Part shown: positions 1 to 5,231 of the stretch, piece by piece | Layout: the number at the start of each line of letters is the position of its first letter | How positions within the stretch are numbered: the stretch's first letter is position 1 | DNA from: Flavobacteriaceae bacterium | GTDB lineage: Bacteria > Bacteroidota > Bacteroidia > Flavobacteriales > Flavobacteriaceae | Length of the DNA: 5,975 bases | Assembly: GCA_030613745.1 (NCBI GenBank) | Contig: JAUWLK010000172.1 | Span: forward strand, 1 to 5,975 | Direction: 5' to 3' | Position numbers and translations under genes: made by a program | Notes under the pieces: model-generated | Databases searched by the model: none | What the model was told of the DNA's origin: nothing | What the model saw: the letters and a program-made list of their open reading frames with translations, nothing else

Positions 1-51
1 TATTAGCCTCTTTTATTCAAATTATACAAAACCCATAATTGATGCTTTATC
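1..51. other. Non-coding left edge downstream of the small membrane protein gene
   Basis: This short stretch follows the stop codon of the 52-297 gene. It holds no open frame that continues off the window on either strand. I see no clear hairpin with a T-tract and no good TAnnTTTG element, so its role cannot be assigned from what is present. Confidence 0.5.
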
Positions 52-297
52 TCATTTTTTTTGAGCTTTTTTTGCTTTACGTTTGTATATAAAAGCAATA
101 ATAATACCATAAATAGCTGCTGCGACAACTTTAGTTAAAATAAAATCTGGACTCGTAATTTTTGTGAGGATTTCTGATAAAGGTTCACTTCTAATCAAGG
201 ATAAAAAAAGTTCAATAATTATAACTATCATAAAAAATAGAACCGCCGATACAACAACCATTTTGACAAATGAAAACTCTTTAAATTTATTAATCAT
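52..297 (-). CDS. Small two-helix inner-membrane protein, function unknown
   Basis: An 81-residue protein that I do not recognise as a named family. It starts at an ATG (297-295) and ends at TGA. A short basic N-terminus (N3, K4, K6, K12) precedes a long hydrophobic helix at about residues 11-36. A polar loop of about 16 residues with several acidic positions follows, then a second helix at about 54-71 and a lysine-rich tail (K-R-K-A-K-K-A-Q-K-K). The positive-inside rule predicts both ends in the cytoplasm, forming a helical hairpin in the inner membrane. The gene lies 41 bases downstream of the MazG-like gene on the same strand, so co-transcription is likely, but this says little about function. 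No catalytic or ligand-binding motif is visible. The length, clean hydrophobicity pattern and collinearity argue that it is real. Confidence 0.7.
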   Translation of the reverse strand: MINKFKEFSFVKMVVVSAVLFFMIVIIIELFLSLIRSEPLSEILTKITSPDFILTKVVAAAIYGIIIAFIYKRKAKKAQKK

Positions 298-338
298 ACT
301 TTTTAAATTAATTTTGATTAAATACTTCTCAATTTATA

Positions 339-665
339 TTATTTAAGTTTTGGATTATTTTGATGCCTAGTGTGGTCTCTTTTAGTTTTAATGATCATTT
401 TTTCATCAAATGATTTTTGCAAGTCAATACCTGTTTGATTTGCCAAACACAAAACCACAAACATCACATCAGCCAACTCTTCACCCAAATCTTTATTTTT
501 ATCACTTTCTTTTTCACTTTGTTCACCATAACGCCTTGCAATAATACGTGCAACCTCACCAACTTCTTCGGTTAATTGTGCCATATTAGTAAGTTCATTA
601 AAATAACGAACTCCGTGTGCCTTTATCCAATTATCAACTTCAAGTTGTGCGTTTTTTATATCCAT
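339..665 (-). CDS. MazG-like nucleotide pyrophosphohydrolase
   Basis: A 108-residue, single-domain all-alpha NTP pyrophosphohydrolase of the MazG/dUTPase-like superfamily. Such enzymes hydrolyse nucleoside triphosphates to the monophosphate plus pyrophosphate, with Mg2+ held by clustered acidic residues, and usually clean up non-canonical or excess nucleotides in the cytoplasm. The family signature is present: E33-E34-x-x-E37 in L-T-E-E-V-G-E-V, and E63-x-x-D66 in G-E-E-L-A-D-V, separated by a charged loop. The length fits the short MazG-like enzymes (about 100-120 residues), not the two-domain MazG of about 260 residues found in E. coli. The substrate cannot be read from sequence. The ATG at 665-663 is the first in frame and fits the family N-terminus. 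The gene lies 129 bases after aat, far enough for its own promoter, and 41 bases before the small membrane protein gene. Confidence 0.92.
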   Translation of the reverse strand: MDIKNAQLEVDNWIKAHGVRYFNELTNMAQLTEEVGEVARIIARRYGEQSEKESDKNKDLGEELADVMFVVLCLANQTGIDLQKSFDEKMIIKTKRDHTRHQNNPKLK

Positions 666-776
666 TTTTATTAGATTTTACTCTGCTAATATACATAAAA
701 GTAAAAAATTTAAAAAGAACAAGAAGAAAGTAGTAAGAAGTATTATTCTTAATGCATAATTCCAATAGTTAAAAGC

Positions 777-784
777 CAAAAGTA
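777..784 (-). promoter_or_regulatory. Possible -7 element upstream of the MazG-like gene
   Basis: Read on the minus strand this is TACTTTTG, a full match to the Bacteroidota -7 consensus TAnnTTTG. It lies in the 129-base gap between aat and the MazG-like gene, about 112 bases before the ATG. No TTG-type -33 element is seen at the expected 17-23 base spacing, so the call is weak. A second candidate nearer the gene, TACTTTTA at 703-696 with TTG 16 bases upstream, has one mismatch. In an AT-rich background either may be chance. Confidence 0.27.
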
Positions 785-794
785 AAAACCCTAA

Positions 795-1430
795 TTAAAG
801 CTCTAGTATTTTAATAAATTCTTCTCTAGGAATTTCTTCTGCTCCTAAACTTGCTAAATGATCAGTATAAACCTGACAGTCGATTAATTTATAATTTTCT
901 TTTCCTAATTTTCGAGTTAAATAGATAAAAGCTACTTTTGAAGCATTACTTACTTTACTAAACATACTTTCTCCACAAAAAACAGTTCCTAAGTCAATAC
1001 CGTACAAGCCACCTATCAATTCATTATTTTGCCAAACTTCTACTGATTTTACTATTCCTAATTTGTGCAATTCAAGATATGCATTTTGCATTTCATCAGT
1101 TATCCAAGTCCCTTCTTGATCTTTTCTGTTTGTTATTTTACATTGAGAAATAACTTCTTTAAAGTTTTGATTAAATGTAATATGAAACACATCTTTACGG
1201 AGAATTTGATACATACTTTTCGATATTTTTAATCTATTTGGGAAAAGTACCATTCTAGGATCTGGACTATACCAAACAACAGGTTCTCCTTCATTATACC
1301 ATGGAAAAATTCCACTTTTGTAAGCTAAGAGTAGTCTTTCAGGAGATAGGTCACCACCAATAGCTATAATCCCTTCTGGGCTTGCCGATTCAACATCAGG
1401 AAATATGAGTTCTTTTCCTAAAAAGATCAT
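795..1430 (-). CDS. aat: Leucyl/phenylalanyl-tRNA--protein transferase (Aat)
   Basis: Aat moves Leu or Phe from aminoacyl-tRNA onto the N-terminal Arg or Lys of proteins. This creates a primary N-degron that ClpS delivers to the Clp protease in the cytoplasm. From the ATG at 1430 the protein is 211 residues. Family motifs occur in order: G-G-D-L-S (25-29), G-I-F-P-W (40-44), W-Y-S-P-D-P-R (53-59), G-T-W-I-T (107-111), G-G-L-Y-G (140-144), G-E-S-M-F-S (153-158), D-C-Q (184-186) and H-L-A-S-L-G-A (191-197). E154 and Q186 align with E. coli E156 and Q188, the residues implicated in catalysis. The frame extends to a TTG at 1478 that overlaps the preceding stop as TTGA. I prefer the ATG because M-I-F-L-G-K-E-L is where the family normally begins and the extra 16 residues match nothing familiar. 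With this start the gap to the GH16 gene is 44 bases, so co-transcription is likely. The C-terminus is shorter than that of the 234-residue E. coli enzyme. Confidence 0.96.
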   Translation of the reverse strand: MIFLGKELIFPDVESASPEGIIAIGGDLSPERLLLAYKSGIFPWYNEGEPVVWYSPDPRMVLFPNRLKISKSMYQILRKDVFHITFNQNFKEVISQCKITNRKDQEGTWITDEMQNAYLELHKLGIVKSVEVWQNNELIGGLYGIDLGTVFCGESMFSKVSNASKVAFIYLTRKLGKENYKLIDCQVYTDHLASLGAEEIPREEFIKILEL

Positions 1431-1474
1431 TTTAAAAATATAACTGTTATCCAAATCAAGCACAAATAAATTGC

Positions 1475-2656
1475 TCAATTCTTTTCAAATACACGAATAT
1501 AATCAACAATCATTAGTTGTGAAAACTGAGTTGTTTCATCTGGATTTCCTGGCCAGTTTCCACCAATTGCAACATTTAAAATTAGAAAGTAGTTTTGGTT
1601 AAAAGGATATGACATTCCTTGTGTATCATCAGTGTCAAATTCAAAGATCAATATGTCATCAACATAAAACCACATTTGATTGACTTCTCTAACTACAGAA
1701 AAAACATGAAACCTATCATTAAACATCTCACCAGAAATATTATAACTATTTCCACTATATTTATGGCTTGAAAAATCAGTGCCAAAATGAACAGTAGCAT
1801 GACTGGTTGAAGGATAATTCCCTATCATTTCCATAATATCAATTTCGCCACAAGCAGGCCAGCCTACTTGTTCAATATTGTCACCCAACATCCATAAGGC
1901 AGGCCAAATTCCTTGACCAAAAGGTAATTTTGCACGGATATCAATTCGGCTATATCCAAATGATTTTTTCTCTTTTGTAACCAATCTAGCTGATGTATAT
2001 TTATGACCATTCCAGGAATCATTTCTAGCCTCAATTACTAGATTGCCATTTTCAACTCTAGAATTTTCAGAAACTTCAGTATAATACTGTAATTCATTAT
2101 TTCCCCAACCATTATCTCCATTACCGATTTCATGAACCCACCAGTCTTTATTGATCTCAGCCCCATCAAATTCATCTGCCCATACACTTTTCCACCCTTC
2201 ATAAGAAATTGGCGTACTATAATCTTCCATATCATAAGGAAGTTGAGAATCATCATTTTGAATTAATATTTGTGCTTCTGTTTGACTAAATTCAACAACT
2301 TTTTCTGAGGAAAATCGAATACGAAATTTTTCATCTCCTTCTTTTATAATATCAGAATAAATCTCAAGTGGAATTGATACTTCCGTTTTTCCAGCTGAAA
2401 TATTGACTTGACCTTCACTTTTATTATAATCTAAATTTTGAAAAGCAGAACCATCTTCAGTATAATATTTAATTAAAATATCTTCAGAAAAACTTTCTCG
2501 CAATGAAATCTTAAAATCAAGGATTTTATTGTCATTATTTCCTTCAATAATATTCAAATCATGAATAGTAACATACGGTGTTTTTACAGGCTCACTATCT
2601 GATGAATTACAGTTAATGAAAAAAAAAAGAAGGAATACTATTTTAATTACTTTCAT
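1475..2656 (-). CDS. Surface or periplasmic lipoprotein: Calx-beta plus GH16 endo-beta-glucanase (laminarinase-like)
   Basis: A 393-residue secreted glycoside hydrolase, probably cleaving beta-1,3 or mixed-linkage beta-glucan such as laminarin. Residues 1-16 form a lipoprotein signal peptide (two lysines, a hydrophobic core, then F-I-N-C with the lipidated Cys at 16). The next residues, N-S-S-D-S-E, are acidic soon after the Cys, which in Bacteroidota can favour export to the cell surface. Residues about 27-135 resemble a Calx-beta domain (D-G-S-A-F-Q-N-L-D-Y at 68-77, G-D-E-K-F-R-I-R-F near 107-115, ending I-Q-N-D-D). The GH16 domain spans about 146-393. Its signature E271-I-D273-I-M-E276 supplies the nucleophile, helper Asp and acid/base, and has the extra residue of the laminarinase-type beta-bulge. 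Further support comes from G-I-W-P-A-L-W-M-L (249-257), N-V-A-I-G-G-N-W-P-G (361-370) and the final strand V-D-Y-I-R-V-F. Agarase, carrageenase or porphyranase activity cannot be excluded. No SusC/SusD pair or other carbohydrate gene is nearby. Confidence 0.93.
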   Translation of the reverse strand: MKVIKIVFLLFFFINCNSSDSEPVKTPYVTIHDLNIIEGNNDNKILDFKISLRESFSEDILIKYYTEDGSAFQNLDYNKSEGQVNISAGKTEVSIPLEIYSDIIKEGDEKFRIRFSSEKVVEFSQTEAQILIQNDDSQLPYDMEDYSTPISYEGWKSVWADEFDGAEINKDWWVHEIGNGDNGWGNNELQYYTEVSENSRVENGNLVIEARNDSWNGHKYTSARLVTKEKKSFGYSRIDIRAKLPFGQGIWPALWMLGDNIEQVGWPACGEIDIMEMIGNYPSTSHATVHFGTDFSSHKYSGNSYNISGEMFNDRFHVFSVVREVNQMWFYVDDILIFEFDTDDTQGMSYPFNQNYFLILNVAIGGNWPGNPDETTQFSQLMIVDYIRVFEKN

Positions 2657-2684
2657 TATAAATATAATTTGTAATAATTATAAT

Positions 2685-3053
2685 TTAAAATGGTAAATCG
2701 TCAGGCTCATTATCATTTGTATTGTCAGTAGATTCAAAAGTTTCCATAGATGGAACCGGAGGAACATCAGTTGAAACACCAGATTTTTCAATTCTCCAAC
2801 CTTGAATTGAATTAAAGTATTTTGCTTCTCCTTCAGGATTGACCCATTCTCTACCTCGTAAGTTTATACTAACTTTTACATCTTCACCTACGTTAAAATT
2901 ATTCAATAAATCACATTTATCTTGAATAAATTCTATCATTAACATTTGCGGATATTGCTCATCAGTAGTAATTACCATTTCTCGTTTTCTAAATCCGTTA
3001 CTACCAAATGTCTTTGTTTCGTCAATTTTTTTAATTTTCCCTGTTACTTCCAT
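2685..3053 (-). CDS. DUF3127 protein with an SSB-like acidic C-terminal tail
   Basis: A 122-residue protein recognised as DUF3127, a Bacteroidota family of unknown function with an OB-fold-like pattern. The N-terminal part (about 1-92) is rich in beta strands: M-E-V-T-G-K-I-K-K-I opens it, F-R-K-R-E-M-V-I-T-T follows, then Y-P-Q-M-L-M-I-E-F, V-G-E-D-V-K-V-S-I-N-L-R-G-R-E-W and a closing S-I-Q-G-W-R-I-E. From about residue 93 the chain becomes low-complexity (Ser, Thr, Pro, Asn, Asp) and ends E-P-D-D-L-P-F. That resembles the D-D-D-I-P-F terminus by which SSB recruits DNA repair and replication proteins. The nucleic-acid role is inferred from fold and tail; no binding residue is proven. The ATG at 3053 is the first in frame. 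The gene sits 29 bases after the flavin reductase and 28 before the GH16 gene, so it probably belongs to one transcript with them. Confidence 0.88.
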   Translation of the reverse strand: MEVTGKIKKIDETKTFGSNGFRKREMVITTDEQYPQMLMIEFIQDKCDLLNNFNVGEDVKVSINLRGREWVNPEGEAKYFNSIQGWRIEKSGVSTDVPPVPSMETFESTDNTNDNEPDDLPF

Positions 3054-3082
3054 TTCAATTGTAAATTCAAATTATTATTATT

Positions 3083-3940
3083 TTAACTCAATAGTACTTT
3101 CAAAGCACTTTCTATATCATTTTCTTTTAAAAAATCTTGTGCAAATTTATGCTTTTCATTTATTTTAAGCCCTAAAAACCTCGAATTCTCTCTTATAAAC
3201 TTATCAACATCAGCCTTAGAAGGTAAAGAACTTGCATTTCCTAACATTCCTAAATTATTACCTGTTAAGATCAAACTGTTTTTTATGCCCTTTGGCAGCG
3301 CATCAACACCAATTCCTTTAGATTGTATTGGTTTAGGAATTTCGAAAAAAGTGTTTCTGGCTCTACTATATAAACTTCCTCCAGCTCTAGCTACCAAGTC
3401 CAATTTATATTGATCAATCACTTCGTTTTCATCTAAAATATTTTTAGCAATATGCATACATACGATTTCACATATTATTAAATTTCCAGCGCCTCCTTTA
3501 TCTCCTAATTCAATGATTTCATTAACTTTACATTCAAACTGTATAGGCGATTCTGCAACTCTAAAAGGATTAACTTTTTCTGATTTTTGCATTGTAAATC
3601 CAGCTTTTTCAAATTCGTTTACACCTCTTGCGTATTCGGTGCTTGATAAAGAAGTTTGCTGAATTATATCAAAGTTCACTACGTTAATCACAACTTCTCT
3701 TATATGTTTAATGTTTTCTAAAGTGTGTTTTGTAGTGTTATCTCTAACTCTTCGAGCAGGTGAAAAAATCAAAATAGGCGGGTTTGCACTAAATACATTA
3801 AAGAAACTAAATGGTGATAAATTAGAATTACCATTCTCATCAATAGTACTTGCTAAAGCAATAGGTCGAGGAGCAACAGCAGCCAATAAATAGCTGTGTA
3901 ATTTAGATATTTCAGTATTTTTAGGAATAATTGTTAACAA
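3083..3940 (-). CDS. Flavin reductase-like protein (FMN-binding split barrel), TTG start
   Basis: A 285-residue protein of the flavin reductase-like/flavoredoxin type, expected to bind FMN in a split beta-barrel and act as a cytoplasmic flavin-dependent oxidoreductase. The substrate is not known. The domain covers about residues 15-165, with A-P-R-P-I-A-L-A-S-T (23-32), the flavin-site stretch N-L-S-P-F-S-F-F-N (40-48), F-S-P-A-R-R (59-64), E-V-V-I-N-V-V-N (82-89) and G-G-A-G-N-L-I-I-C-E-I (149-159). The C-terminal third is the usual extension of this subfamily. No in-frame ATG exists near the 5' end and an in-frame TAG lies two codons upstream (3946-3944). The start is therefore TTG at 3940-3938, giving M-L-T-I-I-P-K, where relatives normally begin. 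The start codon lies inside a 14-base palindrome. The gene heads the probable DUF3127-GH16-aat operon and is divergent from the kinase gene. Confidence 0.9.
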   Translation of the reverse strand: MLTIIPKNTEISKLHSYLLAAVAPRPIALASTIDENGNSNLSPFSFFNVFSANPPILIFSPARRVRDNTTKHTLENIKHIREVVINVVNFDIIQQTSLSSTEYARGVNEFEKAGFTMQKSEKVNPFRVAESPIQFECKVNEIIELGDKGGAGNLIICEIVCMHIAKNILDENEVIDQYKLDLVARAGGSLYSRARNTFFEIPKPIQSKGIGVDALPKGIKNSLILTGNNLGMLGNASSLPSKADVDKFIRENSRFLGLKINEKHKFAQDFLKENDIESALKVLLS

Positions 3941-3942
3941 TT
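3929..3942. repeat. Perfect 14-base palindrome over the flavin reductase start codon
   Basis: AATTGTTAACAATT reads identically on both strands and includes the TTG start and the next three codons of the flavin reductase gene. It lies about 16 bases downstream of a candidate -7 element. It could be an operator for a dimeric regulator or a weak RNA hairpin, or it may be chance in AT-rich DNA. Nothing else visible identifies a regulator. Confidence 0.4.
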
Positions 3943-3957
3943 GCTATGATTTTTTAA

Positions 3958-3965
3958 CAAAAATA
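3958..3965 (-). promoter_or_regulatory. Candidate -7 element for the flavin reductase operon
   Basis: On the minus strand this reads TATTTTTG, matching the Bacteroidota consensus TAnnTTTG. Transcription would begin near 3951-3954, leaving only about 11-14 bases of A/T-rich leader before the TTG at 3940. No clear TTG-type -33 element lies upstream, so the match rests on the -7 box and its position in a divergent intergenic region. Confidence 0.45.
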
Positions 3966-4026
3966 GCTAATATTTACTTTATATATAATAAGGTTACTAA
4001 TTTTAAGTTATAAGTTCAAAATATTT

Positions 4027-4034
4027 TATCTTTG
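4027..4034 (+). promoter_or_regulatory. Candidate -7 element for the histidine kinase gene
   Basis: TATCTTTG matches TAnnTTTG exactly and ends six bases before the kinase ATG at 4041. The usual distance from this element to the transcription start puts the first mRNA base at or almost at the ATG, so the transcript is probably leaderless or nearly so. The -33 region (around 4003-4010) has no proper TTG. The element contains the upstream in-frame TTG at 4032, which argues that this TTG is not used as a start. Confidence 0.5.
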
Positions 4035-4040
4035 CTTTTA

Positions 4041-5231
4041 ATGAACAATCTCCCTTCCAGTAAAATAATCCTAAAGTGGGTGCTAACTCTAGCGTCATTT
4101 TTAATTGTCACTTTAATTTTATGGAATACCAATCAATTCTTTAGAAAATTTAAAAATGAAGAGCGATTGAAAATGGAAGTTTTAGCTAAAGCTTATGAAA
4201 ATTATAATAATCCTGATTTAGATATTGATGTTTCTTTAGAAGATAAAATAATTCAAAGCAACAAAAGTATCCCCATGATAATCACATATAAAAATGGCGA
4301 TATACACAGATGGGCAAATTTAGGTGTGCAAAATTCTAGTAAATTTACTTCTCTTCCTGTAGATGACCGTGTTTATTTAGGTCGTCAATTAAATATTATG
4401 AAAGAAGAAAATGAACCTTTAATTGTTAATTTTCAACTTGATAATACTAATATTACTCAAAAAATTTATTATAGAGATTCTGACTTGCTTAATAAATTAC
4501 AATTCTATCCTTTAGGATTATTACTCATTTTACTTTTGTTTGGTACTATTATTTATTTGGCTTTAAAGGCAAATAAAATTGCCGAACAAAATCGACTTTG
4601 GGCAGGAATGGCAAAAGAAACAGCTCATCAAATTGGAACACCTCTTTCTTCATTATTGGGTTGGGTTGAATTATTACGATTAGAAAACACCAATGAAGAA
4701 ATAGTCTCTGAAATTGAAAAAGATGTTTCAAGGTTAAATATTATTGCCGAAAGGTTTTCAAAAATTGGTTCTGTACCTAAATTAACCAAACACGATATTG
4801 TAAACGAAACAAAAACTGCTTTTGATTACATCCAATCAAGAAGTTTTAAACAAATTAATTTTCATTTTATTACAAACAATAATAATCCTATTTATGTGAA
4901 TTTAAATTTACAATTGTATAGTTGGGTTATTGAAAATTTAGTGAAAAATGCTATTGATGCTATGCAAGGCAAAGGTGAACTTACTATAAGTGTTGTACAA
5001 GAAAACTCAAAAGCAATTGTTACCGTTACCGACACGGGAAAAGGAATTACCAAACGCCTTTATAAAAAGATTTTTGAACCAGGATATACAACCAAAAGAA
5101 GAGGTTGGGGCTTAGGTTTGTCTTTAACAAAACGAATTATTGAAGATTACCACAATGGCAGAATTTATGTTAAAAAATCAGAAATTGGAAAAGGGACTTC
5201 CTTTGCAATAGATTTAAAAACTATAGATTAA
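4041..5231 (+). CDS. Membrane sensor histidine kinase (orphan, HQIGTP-type H-box)
   Basis: A 396-residue inner-membrane kinase. Membrane segments at about 11-29 and 157-175 enclose an extracytoplasmic sensor region of about 125 residues with no recognisable ligand motif (I-P-M-I-I-T-Y-K-N-G-D-I suggests a PAS-like or Cache-like strand). The HisKA helix carries the phosphoacceptor H196 in A-H-Q-I-G-T-P-L-S-S. The ATPase domain has an N-box at 298-305 (E-N-L-V-K-N-A-I), G1 D-T-G-K-G (331-335), F-box I-F-E-P-G-Y-T-T (344-351), G2 G-W-G-L-G-L-S-L (355-362) and G3 G-K-G-T-S-F (383-388), so it looks active. The residue after the His is Gln, not the usual Glu or Asp. I start at ATG 4041 because the frame's earlier TTG at 4032 falls within the likely promoter. 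No response regulator gene is adjacent, so the partner is unknown. The stop codon abuts that of the convergent HIT gene. Confidence 0.95.
   Translation: MNNLPSSKIILKWVLTLASFLIVTLILWNTNQFFRKFKNEERLKMEVLAKAYENYNNPDLDIDVSLEDKIIQSNKSIPMIITYKNGDIHRWANLGVQNSSKFTSLPVDDRVYLGRQLNIMKEENEPLIVNFQLDNTNITQKIYYRDSDLLNKLQFYPLGLLLILLLFGTIIYLALKANKIAEQNRLWAGMAKETAHQIGTPLSSLLGWVELLRLENTNEEIVSEIEKDVSRLNIIAERFSKIGSVPKLTKHDIVNETKTAFDYIQSRSFKQINFHFITNNNNPIYVNLNLQLYSWVIENLVKNAIDAMQGKGELTISVVQENSKAIVTVTDTGKGITKRLYKKIFEPGYTTKRRGWGLGLSLTKRIIEDYHNGRIYVKKSEIGKGTSFAIDLKTID

Noticed and set aside
164..346. Plus-strand open frame of 60 codons
   Set aside because: It lies mostly antisense to the small membrane protein gene, is dominated by Ile, Leu and Lys as expected of AT-rich noise, and resembles no protein.
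734..751. Small inverted repeat TAAGAA/TTCTTA as a terminator after aat
   Set aside because: The 6-base stem has a single G-C pair and a six-base loop. It is too weak to call, although T-rich sequence follows on the minus strand.
2038..2256. Minus-strand open frame of 72 codons within the GH16 gene
   Set aside because: It is a shifted frame of the GH16 coding sequence, which is intact and carries all catalytic motifs, so no second gene or frameshift is needed.
2655..2684. Inverted repeat ATTATAA/TTATAAT between the DUF3127 and GH16 genes
   Set aside because: It is entirely A/T with a 16-base loop. Such matches are expected by chance in this composition, and a terminator here would conflict with the tight operon-like spacing.
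3711..3893. Plus-strand open frame of 60 codons
   Set aside because: It is antisense to the conserved 5' half of the flavin reductase gene and has no family resemblance.
4549..4731. Minus-strand open frame of 60 codons
   Set aside because: It is antisense to the H-box region of the kinase gene; its Phe- and Leu-rich composition is what the complementary strand of that coding sequence gives.
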